Shown here piece by piece: positions 1 to 7,365 of a stretch of DNA of 12,244 bases (positions are counted from its first letter, which is position 1; every line of letters starts with the position of its first letter). The stretch spans positions 1 to 12,244 of the forward strand of contig JBOHDE010000113.1 in NCBI GenBank assembly GCA_050699035.1. The letters are read 5' to 3'. Below the pieces are notes generated by a model. The model was not told the origin of the DNA. It worked only from the letters and a program-made list of their open reading frames with translations, and made no database searches. The position numbers and the translations under genes were made by a program. The stretch comes from WHTB01 sp050699035. GTDB taxonomy: Bacteria > Actinomycetota > Actinomycetes > Propionibacteriales > Nocardioidaceae.

Positions 1-913
1 ACCACCGAGCCAGCTCGTGCTGCGCCACCGGCGGCACGAACCGCACCACCTCGGAGAGGCCCAGGCTCGCGGCCAGGTCGACCAGTGCACTCGGCTCGTC
101 GAGCCCACTGCCCGACGGCCCGCCGACCACCGGGACCACCAGCTGCGACCGCAGCGACGGGTCACGGGCCAGCAGCACCGCCACACTGTGCAGCAGGACC
201 TCGGGCGCCTTCAGCGGCTGGATCCGGCCGGCGAACAGCAGCACGATCGCGTCCTCCGGCAGCCCCCGCGCGCGGCGCACCTCACCCTGGTCGCGAGGGT
301 GGAACACCGCCAGGTCTACCCCCGGGTGGACGACCTCGACGTGGGTCGGGTCGGCGTCGTACCGGTCGACCAGGGCACTCGCCTCGTCGGCGGTGTTCGC
401 GATCAGCGCGTCGGCCGCCTCGACCACCTGCTCCTCCCCAAGCACCCGGGCGTACGGCTCGGGCGAGTCCCCGTCGGCCAGGGCGGCGTTCTTCACCTTG
501 GCCATCGTGTGCATGGAGTGCACCAGCGGCACCCCCCACCGGTCGGCCGCCAGCGCGCCCACCTGGCCGGACAGCCAGTAGTGGGAGTGGATGACGTCGT
601 ACCAGCCGAGGTCGTGCTCGGCCTCGACCCGCAGCAGGTCGCGGGCGAACGTGCACAGCTGGGCCGGGAGGTCGTGCTTGGAGAGTCCCTCGTACGGGCC
701 GGCGACGAGGTGCCGCACCACGACGCCGGGTGCCACTTCGACGTACGGCGGGAGGTCGCGGGAGGTCGCCCGGGTGAACACCTCGACGTCGACTCCGAGC
801 CCGGCCAGCTGCTTGGCGAGCTCGATCACGTAGACGTTCATGCCGCCGGCATCACCCGTGCCGGGCTGGTCCAGCGGCGACGTGTGCACGCTGAGCATGG
901 CGACGCGCTTCAT
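1..913 (-). CDS. mshA: D-inositol-3-phosphate glycosyltransferase MshA (partial, C-terminus beyond left edge)
   Basis: MshA transfers GlcNAc from UDP-GlcNAc to 1D-myo-inositol 3-phosphate, the first step of mycothiol synthesis in the cytosol of actinomycetes. The 304 visible residues begin MKRVAMLSVHTSPL and contain the donor/acceptor loop QPGTGDAGGMNVY (about residues 16-28), HSHYWLSGQ (109-117), HSMHTMAKVKNAAL (132-145) and the GT4 phosphate-binding stretch FAGRIQPLKAP (227-237). All are signatures of the MshA/GT-B family. The family is usually about 420-480 residues, so roughly the last third, including the EX7E region, is outside the window. The ATG at 913 is chosen because AGGAGGTG (about 923-930) precedes it at good spacing. 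An in-frame GTG at 925 overlaps that site and is rejected. The gene is divergent from the ribosomal protection operon across a 190-bp gap. Confidence 0.95.
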   Translation of the reverse strand, partial: MKRVAMLSVHTSPLDQPGTGDAGGMNVYVIELAKQLAGLGVDVEVFTRATSRDLPPYVEVAPGVVVRHLVAGPYEGLSKHDLPAQLCTFARDLLRVEAEHDLGWYDVIHSHYWLSGQVGALAADRWGVPLVHSMHTMAKVKNAALADGDSPEPYARVLGEEQVVEAADALIANTADEASALVDRYDADPTHVEVVHPGVDLAVFHPRDQGEVRRARGLPEDAIVLLFAGRIQPLKAPEVLLHSVAVLLARDPSLRSQLVVPVVGGPSGSGLDEPSALVDLAASLGLSEVVRFVPPVAQHELARW

Positions 914-931
914 CGGGTCGGCCACCTCCTC

Positions 932-941
932 GTGACGTCAC
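932..941. repeat. 10-bp perfect palindrome just upstream of the mshA ribosome binding site
   Basis: GTGACGTCAC is a perfect palindrome lying directly before the mshA Shine-Dalgarno on the minus strand. It could be an operator or the base of a leader hairpin. A 10-bp palindrome also occurs by chance in GC-rich DNA, so functional weight is low. Confidence 0.3.
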
Positions 942-997
942 AACCTGCAGTGATCGTTCCCCATTCCCGGAAGGTCTGCACACCGTGTCCGTCCCCA

Positions 998-1016
998 GAG
1001 ATGTCACCGAGATGTC
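998..1016. repeat. Tandem direct repeat, 11-bp period, in the mshA / ribosomal-protection divergent promoter region
   Basis: GAGATGTC occurs at 998-1005 and again at 1009-1016, one helical turn apart. Direct repeats of 11-bp period are the usual binding pattern of OmpR/PhoP-type and SARP-type activators, which is family knowledge. No regulator can be named from this pair alone. It lies about 40 bp upstream of the proposed -10 of the ribosomal protection operon. Confidence 0.3.
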
Positions 1017-1022
1017 GTAGCG

Positions 1023-1061
1023 ATTTAAGCAGAGGCCGATCGTCCGCCTCCGCAGTAGAGT
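1023..1061 (+). promoter_or_regulatory. Candidate promoter of the ribosomal protection operon, WhiB7/WblC-like geometry
   Basis: TAGAGT at 1056-1061 fits the actinobacterial -10 pattern TANNNT. A 17-bp spacer would put a poor -35 (AGGCCG) at 1033-1038. ATTTAA at 1023-1028, the only AT-rich run in this GC-rich gap, sits four bases upstream of that -35. An AT-rich patch a few bases upstream of a poor -35 is the arrangement described for WhiB7/WblC-dependent antibiotic-responsive promoters. The -10 assignment is moderate; the WhiB7 link is inference. Confidence 0.35.
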
Positions 1062-1102
1062 CGAGGGTCAGCCGACTCGACGACTCACGAAGGAGTACGG
1101 GG

Positions 1103-1210
1103 ATGCGCCGCCTCATCGGACAGATCGCTAGCACTGACCCGATCGATCCGAAGGCCATCGCCCATGCCCACGCTCAACCTCGGGATCGTCGCCCATGTCG
1201 ACGCCGGTAA
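1103..1210 (+). CDS. Upstream ORF / putative leader peptide overlapping the ribosomal protection gene
   Basis: A 35-codon ORF starts with MRRLIGQIASTDPIDP and ends in an arginine-rich tail containing RDRRPCRRR, then TAA. AAGGAG at 1090-1095 lies seven bases before its ATG and is clearly a better ribosome binding site than the one of the downstream gene (GAAGG, 1150-1154), which lies inside this ORF. The ORF runs out of frame across the start codon at 1164 and stops 47 nt inside the next gene, so ribosomes translating it would cover or displace initiation there. Short upstream ORFs are known to control ribosome-targeted resistance genes such as tet(M), erm and members of the WhiB7/WblC regulon. 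No similarity to a specific known leader peptide was recognised. It could still be a chance ORF, but the strong binding site argues against that. Confidence 0.5.
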   Translation: MRRLIGQIASTDPIDPKAIAHAHAQPRDRRPCRRR

Positions 1211-3098
1211 GACCACGCTGACCGAACGTCTCCTCTTCGAGACCGGGGTCACGAGACACCTCGGCCGAGTCGACCACGGCGACACCATCACCGATGCCGA
1301 CCCGCTCGAACGTCAGCGCGGCATCACCATCCGCTCTGCCGTCGTGACGTTCACCGTGCCCACGACCGACGGCGCCAACGTCAAGGTCAACCTGATCGAC
1401 ACCCCCGGCCACTCGGACTTCGTGGCCGAGGTGGAGCGCGCCCTCGCCGTGCTCGACGGGGCCGTGCTCGTCGTGTCGGCGGTCGAGGGAGTCCAGGCGC
1501 AGACGCGGGTCTTGATCCGGGTCCTGGAGCGCCTCGGCGTCCCGTTCGTCGTCTTCGGCAACAAGATCGACCGCGTCGGCGCGACCTACGAGCGCACCAT
1601 GGACTCGCTCCGCGACGCGCTCGCCGGTGACGCGGTCGCGATCACCGAGCCGACCGGCCTCGGCAGCCGGGACGCGCGGGTCGACGTGCGGACGGGTCCA
1701 GCGTTCGTCGAGGAGCTGGTCGAGCGGTTGTCCGAGTACGACGGCGCGCTGCTCCGCCAGTATGTCCACGGCGTACGACCACCGACCGAGCGGCACGCGC
1801 TCGCCGCGCTCGCCGAGCAGACCCGGCGTGGACGGCTCCACCCGGTCCTGTTCGGGTCGGCGCTGGGCGGGGTGGGAGTCTCCGACGTACGCGGCGCCCT
1901 CACGGCGTTCCTGCCGCTGACCGACGGCGGTGCCGAGCAACCCTTGCACGCCAGCGTTTTCAAGATCGAGCGCGACCCGACCGGGCACAAGGTGGCCTAC
2001 GCGCGGCTCCATCAGGGCACGCTGGCCGCCCGCGACCAGGTCGTCGTCCACCACCGCAACCCGACGACCGGGGCGATCGGCGAGCGGGACGCTCGCGCGG
2101 TCAACGTCAGCACCTTCGACCAGGGCGCCGTGACCGTGGCGGCAACCGCCCGGGCCGGCGACATCGCGACGATTCTTGGGATCGGTGACATCGCCATCGG
2201 CGACCAGCTCGGTCGCTGGGATCCGGCTCGAAGTGGCCGCTACTTCCCGCCGCCTGCTCTCGAGTCCGTCGTCCTGGCACGAAACCCGGTCGAGCGCACC
2301 GTACTGTTCCAGGCCCTTCAGCAGCTGTCGGAGCAGGACCCGCTGATCGACGCGCGCCTGGACGGCGTCGACCACGAGATCACGGTCAGCGTGTACGGGG
2401 ACGTGCAGAAGCAGGTGCTCGCGGCGCGGCTGGAGGCGGAGTACGGCGTGGTGGTGGACTTCCTGCCGACCCGGACGGTCCACGTCGAACGCGTCGCCGG
2501 GACCGGTGAGGCCCACGCCGCGAGCGCGCTGGGCAACGCATCGGTCGGCCTGCGCATCGAGCCCGGCACGGCCGGGTCCGGGGTGAGGTACGTGATGGGC
2601 GTGGAGCGTGGGTACCTGCTGCCGTCGTTCCACGTGGCGATCGAGGAGACCGTCCCGACCGTGGTCACCGAGGGGCTGTTCGGCTGGGCCGTCACCGACT
2701 GCGTCGTGACCTTGGTCCACGGTCGCTTCCATGCGCCGACTCCGTCGGCCGGGGAGTACCGACGTCTCATCGCGGCGACGTTCCGCGACGCGCTGCGACG
2801 CGCTGGCACGGTCGTGTGCGCGCCGGTCAGCCGGTTCGAGCTCGAGATTCCGGCCGACACCGTGTCCTCGGTTCTCGCCAAGCTCGTCCAGGCCGGGGCG
2901 ACGCCCGAGGCTGCCGAGGTCGGCACGACGCGCGGCCGGCTGACCGGGACGATGCCCACCGACGGGGTCGACACGTTCGAACAGCGGTTGCCCGCGATGA
3001 CCTCGGGTCAGAGCGTGTTCTTCTCCGAGCCCGCCGGGTACGTACCCATCCAGGGCGTGCCGCCGCCACTCGGTCGGCCTGCGAAGATGCGGTCATGA
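1164..3098 (+). CDS. Tet(M)/Otr(A)-type ribosomal protection protein (EF-G family GTPase)
   Basis: Ribosomal protection proteins bind the 70S ribosome, use GTP and expel tetracycline-like drugs from the A site. The 644-residue length matches Tet(M) (639) and Otr(A) (663). GTPase motifs are G1 AHVDAGKT (10-17), G2 RGITI (52-56), G3 DTPGHSDF (79-86) and G4 NKID (133-136). The RGITIRSAV and HSDFVAEVERALAVLDGAVLVVSA-like stretches follow the Otr(A)/Tet style rather than EF-G. The domain IV loop FHAPTPSAGEYRRL (about 520-533) aligns with the drug-dislodging YSPVSTPADFR loop of Tet(M), keeping its proline, with Val replaced by Thr. The C-terminal segment LPAMTSGQSVFFSEPAGY is also typical of the family. 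The start at 1164 gives the canonical N-terminus. It overlaps an upstream ORF and is coupled to the next gene by ATGA. Whether it gives tetracycline resistance or a housekeeping stress role cannot be told from sequence. Confidence 0.9.
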   Translation: MPTLNLGIVAHVDAGKTTLTERLLFETGVTRHLGRVDHGDTITDADPLERQRGITIRSAVVTFTVPTTDGANVKVNLIDTPGHSDFVAEVERALAVLDGAVLVVSAVEGVQAQTRVLIRVLERLGVPFVVFGNKIDRVGATYERTMDSLRDALAGDAVAITEPTGLGSRDARVDVRTGPAFVEELVERLSEYDGALLRQYVHGVRPPTERHALAALAEQTRRGRLHPVLFGSALGGVGVSDVRGALTAFLPLTDGGAEQPLHASVFKIERDPTGHKVAYARLHQGTLAARDQVVVHHRNPTTGAIGERDARAVNVSTFDQGAVTVAATARAGDIATILGIGDIAIGDQLGRWDPARSGRYFPPPALESVVLARNPVERTVLFQALQQLSEQDPLIDARLDGVDHEITVSVYGDVQKQVLAARLEAEYGVVVDFLPTRTVHVERVAGTGEAHAASALGNASVGLRIEPGTAGSGVRYVMGVERGYLLPSFHVAIEETVPTVVTEGLFGWAVTDCVVTLVHGRFHAPTPSAGEYRRLIAATFRDALRRAGTVVCAPVSRFELEIPADTVSSVLAKLVQAGATPEAAEVGTTRGRLTGTMPTDGVDTFEQRLPAMTSGQSVFFSEPAGYVPIQGVPPPLGRPAKMRS

Positions 3099-3853
3099 CG
3101 GAGCCACGGAAGATCGCAGTCGTGACCGGGGCGAGCAGCGGTATCGGCGCGGCGACCGCGCGCCGGCTCGCCGACGCGGGGTACGACGTCGTGTGCGCGG
3201 CCCGCCGGGCCGACCGGGTCGACGAGCTGGCGAAGGAGATCGACGGTCGCGCGGTGGGGTGCGACGTCACGGATCCCGAGTCCGTCGCCGAGCTGGCAGC
3301 GGCCGCGGGTGACCGGGTCGACGTCCTCGTCAACAACGCCGGCGGCGCCTTCGGCCTGGATCCGGTCGCCGACGCCGACCCGGAGCAGTGGCGGCAGATG
3401 TACGACGTCAACGTCCTCGGCCTGCTGCACGTGACGAAGGCGCTGCTGCCTGCCCTGATCGCCAGCGGCGACGGCGTGCTGGTCAACATCGGGTCGATCG
3501 CCGGCCGAGTCGCGTACGAGGGCGGAGCCGGCTACACCGCCGCCAAGCACGGCACCGCGGTGGTCACGGAGACGCTGCGACTCGAGCTGCTCGGCCAGCC
3601 CGTACGCGTGACCGAGGTGGCGCCCGGCCTGGTCAAGACGGAGGGTTTCGCGCTGACCCGCTTCGGTGGCGACACGGAGAAGGCGGACGCGGTGTACGCG
3701 GGTGTCGACGCGCCGCTGACGGCCGACGACATCGCCGACTGCATCACCTGGGTCGCCACCCGACCGTCGCACGTCAACATCGACCTGCTCGTGGTCAAGC
3801 CGCGCGCCCAGGCGGCCCATCACAAGATCGACCGCTCGGGCCGACCGTCATAG
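3095..3853 (+). CDS. NADP-dependent short-chain dehydrogenase (YdfG/serine 3-dehydrogenase-like SDR)
   Basis: A 252-residue classical SDR, presumably cytosolic, reducing or oxidising a hydroxy-acid or similar alcohol; the substrate is unknown. It has TGASSGIG (11-18), ARR after strand 2 (36-38, pointing to NADP rather than NAD), NNAGG (80-84), the Asn of VNVLG (106), catalytic Ser134, and the YxxxK pair Tyr147/Lys151. The end of the core reads NIDLLVVKPRAQ, a hallmark of the YdfG-like branch acting on 3-hydroxy acids. The ATG at 3095 overlaps the TGA of the ribosomal protection gene (ATGA), so translation is probably coupled. A longer reading of the frame starting further upstream is just the shadow of the preceding gene. 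Its stop lies against that of corA: the two genes overlap by 6 bp tail to tail. Confidence 0.92.
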   Translation: MTEPRKIAVVTGASSGIGAATARRLADAGYDVVCAARRADRVDELAKEIDGRAVGCDVTDPESVAELAAAAGDRVDVLVNNAGGAFGLDPVADADPEQWRQMYDVNVLGLLHVTKALLPALIASGDGVLVNIGSIAGRVAYEGGAGYTAAKHGTAVVTETLRLELLGQPVRVTEVAPGLVKTEGFALTRFGGDTEKADAVYAGVDAPLTADDIADCITWVATRPSHVNIDLLVVKPRAQAAHHKIDRSGRPS

Positions 3854-4978
3854 CCAGTCGCGCTGCTTGAACACCAGATAGAGGCCGCCGCAGACACCGC
3901 CCATCAGCAGCAGCGCGAACGGGTACCCCCACACCCAGTCGACCTCCGGCATGTGGGTGAAGTTCATCCCATAGACCGTGCCGATCAGCGTCGGTGCGAA
4001 CAGGATCGCCGCCCACGCCGAGATCTTCTTGACCTCCTCGCTCTGGGCGTTGCTGGCGAGGGCGAGGCTCTTCATCTCCTCGTTCTGCTGCTGGGCGACC
4101 AGGGTGGCGTTGACCGTCAGCATGTCCTTGAGCAGCTCGCGGAAGCCGTCCGCCCGCTCGATCACCTGGTCGACGTGGTCGCGCACGTCGCGCAGGTAGC
4201 GCTGCAGCTCCTCGTCGACGACGTACTTCGTGAACCCGGCAGACAGCGCCGCCAGCATGCCCACCAGCGGTCGGGTGGCGCGCTGGAACTCGACCACCTC
4301 GCGGCTCAGCTCGTAGATCCGCCGCGAGACGGCCGGGTCGCCGCCGAACACCTCGATCTCGATCTCGTCGATGTCGTTCTCCAGCCCGGCCACCACCGGA
4401 AGATAGCCGTCGACGACCTTGTCGAGGATGGCGTACAGCACTGCCTCGGTGCCGCGACGCAGCAGCTCGGGCGTACTCTCCATCCGCCGCCGGACCGAAC
4501 CGAGATCCGGAGCCTCGCTGTGCCGCACGGTCACCACGAAGCGCTGGCCGACGAAGACGTGGAGCTCGCCGAACTCGACCTCCTCCAGCGCGTCGAGGTA
4601 GCGCGCCGCCCGCAGCACGACGAACAGCGTGTCGTCGTACCGCTCGAGCTTCGGCCGTTGGTGCGCGACGATCGCGTCCTCGAGCGCGAGCTCGTGCAGG
4701 TCGAACTCGGCTGCCAGCGAGGCAAGCTGGTCCTCGTTGGGGCGGTAGAGCCCGATCCATGCCATCGCCTCGGGGTCGTTCTTCAGCATCTGGTACGTCT
4801 CGGCGAGCGAGCCGGGAGAGGCGACTCGGTCGCCGTCGCGGTAGATGGCGGCGTCGACGACACTCGTCGACGCATCGGGGTCACGCTCCTGGGCCGGCGC
4901 GGCCGGTGCCGTGTCGGCGGTGCCGTTGTGGGCTCGGCGCCCGCGGAGAGCGCGCAGCATGGGCAGACGATCGGACAT
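3848..4978 (-). CDS. corA: CorA-family magnesium/cobalt transport protein
   Basis: A 376-residue pentameric-channel subunit for Mg2+ (and Co2+) uptake across the inner membrane. The signature GMN is at 337-339 (YGMNFTHMPE), at the end of TM1 (about 322-338). TM2 follows at about 350-370, and the protein ends in the basic KQRDWL, as CorA proteins do. The cytosolic domain (about 40-320) contains the stretch LEDAIVAHQRPKLERYDD, typical of the family, and long helices rich in Glu/Arg. The first about 40 residues are a variable, Ala/Pro-rich extension. The ATG at 4978 has GAGG five bases upstream. The mRNA leader carries a translated-looking short ORF and alternative hairpins, described separately, which may make expression Mg2+-responsive. 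The gene is divergent from typA and tail to tail with the SDR gene. Confidence 0.95.
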   Translation of the reverse strand: MSDRLPMLRALRGRRAHNGTADTAPAAPAQERDPDASTSVVDAAIYRDGDRVASPGSLAETYQMLKNDPEAMAWIGLYRPNEDQLASLAAEFDLHELALEDAIVAHQRPKLERYDDTLFVVLRAARYLDALEEVEFGELHVFVGQRFVVTVRHSEAPDLGSVRRRMESTPELLRRGTEAVLYAILDKVVDGYLPVVAGLENDIDEIEIEVFGGDPAVSRRIYELSREVVEFQRATRPLVGMLAALSAGFTKYVVDEELQRYLRDVRDHVDQVIERADGFRELLKDMLTVNATLVAQQQNEEMKSLALASNAQSEEVKKISAWAAILFAPTLIGTVYGMNFTHMPEVDWVWGYPFALLLMGGVCGGLYLVFKQRDWL

Positions 4979-4983
4979 GAGGA

Positions 4984-5034
4984 CCTCGCACGAATGAGAA
5001 CGACCGGACCGGCGCCTCAGCGAGGACGGCCGGT
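4984..5034 (-). promoter_or_regulatory. corA leader: alternative hairpins that can expose or mask the corA ribosome binding site
   Basis: On the corA mRNA, ACCGGC (5034-5029) pairs with GCCGGT (5013-5008), and inside it CCTC (5025-5022) pairs with GAGG (5018-5015). The bases CCTCGC (5025-5020) are also exactly complementary to GCGAGG (4989-4984), which is the corA Shine-Dalgarno. The two pairings exclude each other. One leaves the ribosome binding site free, the other hides it. This is seen by hand complementarity only; no folding energy was computed. Confidence 0.4.
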
Positions 5035-5035
5035 G

Positions 5036-5074
5036 TCAGTGAACGGAGAGAGGACTAGGAGGCTCGCCACTCAT
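5036..5074 (-). CDS. Putative corA leader peptide, 12 residues, MSGEPPSPLSVH
   Basis: A 13-codon ORF on the corA leader reads MSGEPPSPLSVH then TGA, ending 57 nt before the corA start. GGGAGGTGA (5089-5081) lies nine bases upstream of its ATG and is an almost perfect match to the anti-SD, better than the site of corA itself. The peptide has an acidic residue followed by prolines (E-P-P, then S-P), like the start of the enterobacterial MgtL leader peptide (MEPDPTPLP). There, acidic/proline codons destabilise ribosomes at low Mg2+ and so control the MgtA transporter. All three proline codons are CCT and two serines are AGT, which are rare in this GC-rich genome's genes. The Mg2+-sensing role is inference. 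The ORF and its binding site are directly visible. Confidence 0.55.
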   Translation of the reverse strand: MSGEPPSPLSVH

Positions 5075-5089
5075 CGGCGATCACCTCCC
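5057..5089 (-). promoter_or_regulatory. Hairpin enclosing the ribosome binding site and start codon of the corA leader ORF
   Basis: On the minus strand GGAGG (5088-5084, the leader ORF Shine-Dalgarno) can pair with CCTCC (5062-5058), which are proline codons of the same ORF. Inside it TCGCC (5080-5076) pairs with GGCGA (5068-5064), leaving the ATG in a seven-base loop. The leader ORF is therefore itself in a foldable, potentially regulated structure. Confidence 0.4.
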
Positions 5090-5115
5090 AGGTCGTCACA
5101 GACACCAAGCACGAA

Positions 5116-5129
5116 GCCGTACGTACGGC
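5116..5129. promoter_or_regulatory. 14-bp perfect palindrome between corA and typA
   Basis: GCCGTACGTACGGC is a perfect dyad in the 264-bp divergent gap, upstream of the corA leader ORF and about 53 bp upstream of the proposed typA -10. It could be an operator for either gene or, if transcribed, a hairpin at the 5' end of the corA leader. No regulator is recognised. Confidence 0.35.
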
Positions 5130-5181
5130 CGACTCTCAGGGTAACAGCGCAGCGGTGAGACCGGAGGCGTTCGGAGCCACG

Positions 5182-5187
5182 TAGAAT
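5182..5187 (+). promoter_or_regulatory. Candidate -10 element of typA
   Basis: TAGAAT fits the actinobacterial -10 TANNNT and lies 55 bp upstream of the typA start in a GC-rich gap. No convincing -35 is present at 16-18 bp spacing. Confidence 0.35.
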
Positions 5188-5242
5188 CAACGACGCCGCG
5201 CCCTCAGCCGGCGCCTCCCTCCACGGAAGTGAACTGCTCGCT

Positions 5243-7141
<1,899 letters not shown>

Positions 7142-7165
7142 CACCCAGCCGACGCCCACCGTCTT

Positions 7166-7225
7166 TCGCGCCGAGGTTGCGCGTATGTCGGGCTCCCTCG
7201 CGCCGACGTTCGGCGTGCATCTGCG
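7166..7225. repeat. Imperfect direct repeat downstream of typA
   Basis: TCGCGCCGAGGTTGCGCGT (from 7166) is repeated as TCGCGCCGACGTTCGGCGT (from 7198), 32 bp apart with three mismatches in 19 bases. It lies beside the long inverted repeat and may belong to one dispersed intergenic element. No gene is seen in the 7142-7365 gap. Confidence 0.3.
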
Positions 7226-7228
7226 ACT

Positions 7229-7291
7229 TCACCCCTCGAACCGACATTCCAGGCCCCGATTCCGGGCTCAGAATGTCGGTTCGGAGGGTGA
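7229..7291. terminator. Long inverted repeat (21-bp arms) between convergent typA and BCCT genes, probable bidirectional terminator or REP-like element
   Basis: Arms 7229-7249 and 7271-7291 pair over 21 positions with one C/A mismatch and one G/T wobble. The inner 13 bp (CGAACCGACATTC / GAATGTCGGTTCG) are perfect. The 21-base spacer forms a further GCCC/GGGC stem (7253-7256, 7264-7267). No U-tract follows on either strand, so if it terminates transcription it is of the U-less type proposed for GC-rich actinomycetes. Its length and symmetry also fit a dispersed palindromic repeat. Confidence 0.55.
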
Positions 7292-7304
7292 TGTTGTGGC
7301 CGCG

Positions 7305-7329
7305 GGCACGGACAAACTTGTCCCGTGCC
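7305..7329. terminator. Second hairpin in the typA-BCCT gap
   Basis: GGCACGGACAA (7305-7315) pairs with TTGTCCCGTGCC (7318-7329) with a one-base bulge, closing on a very small loop. CGTGCC (7324-7329) can also pair with GGCACG (7339-7344). Strong structure without a U-tract, 37 bp before the end of the transporter gene, plausibly part of convergent termination. Confidence 0.4.
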
Positions 7330-7365
7330 AAGGAGTGCGGCACGAGCCCCCGAACAGTCGGCGCG

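Noticed and set aside
17..1102. Long plus-strand reading frame opposite mshA
   Set aside because: Low-complexity Arg/Gln/His/Val composition typical of an antisense shadow in GC-rich DNA. Only its tail, from the ATG at 1103 with its own SD, was kept as a candidate leader ORF.
1128..2732. 534-residue minus-strand frame opposite the ribosomal protection gene
   Set aside because: The opposite strand encodes an unmistakable GTPase with all G motifs. The antisense frame has shadow-like composition and no recognisable domain.
3953..5158. 401-residue plus-strand frame across corA and its leader
   Set aside because: CorA with its GMN motif and two TM segments explains the other strand. This frame is rich in His/Gln/Val/Arg and resembles no family.
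5081..5160. M-box or other named Mg2+ riboswitch in the corA leader
   Set aside because: No match to M-box consensus elements that I can recognise. The visible structure is simpler and centred on the short ORF.
7185..7365. Small plus-strand ORF in the typA-BCCT gap
   Set aside because: No ribosome binding site, and it runs through the inverted repeats, so it is not supported as a gene.
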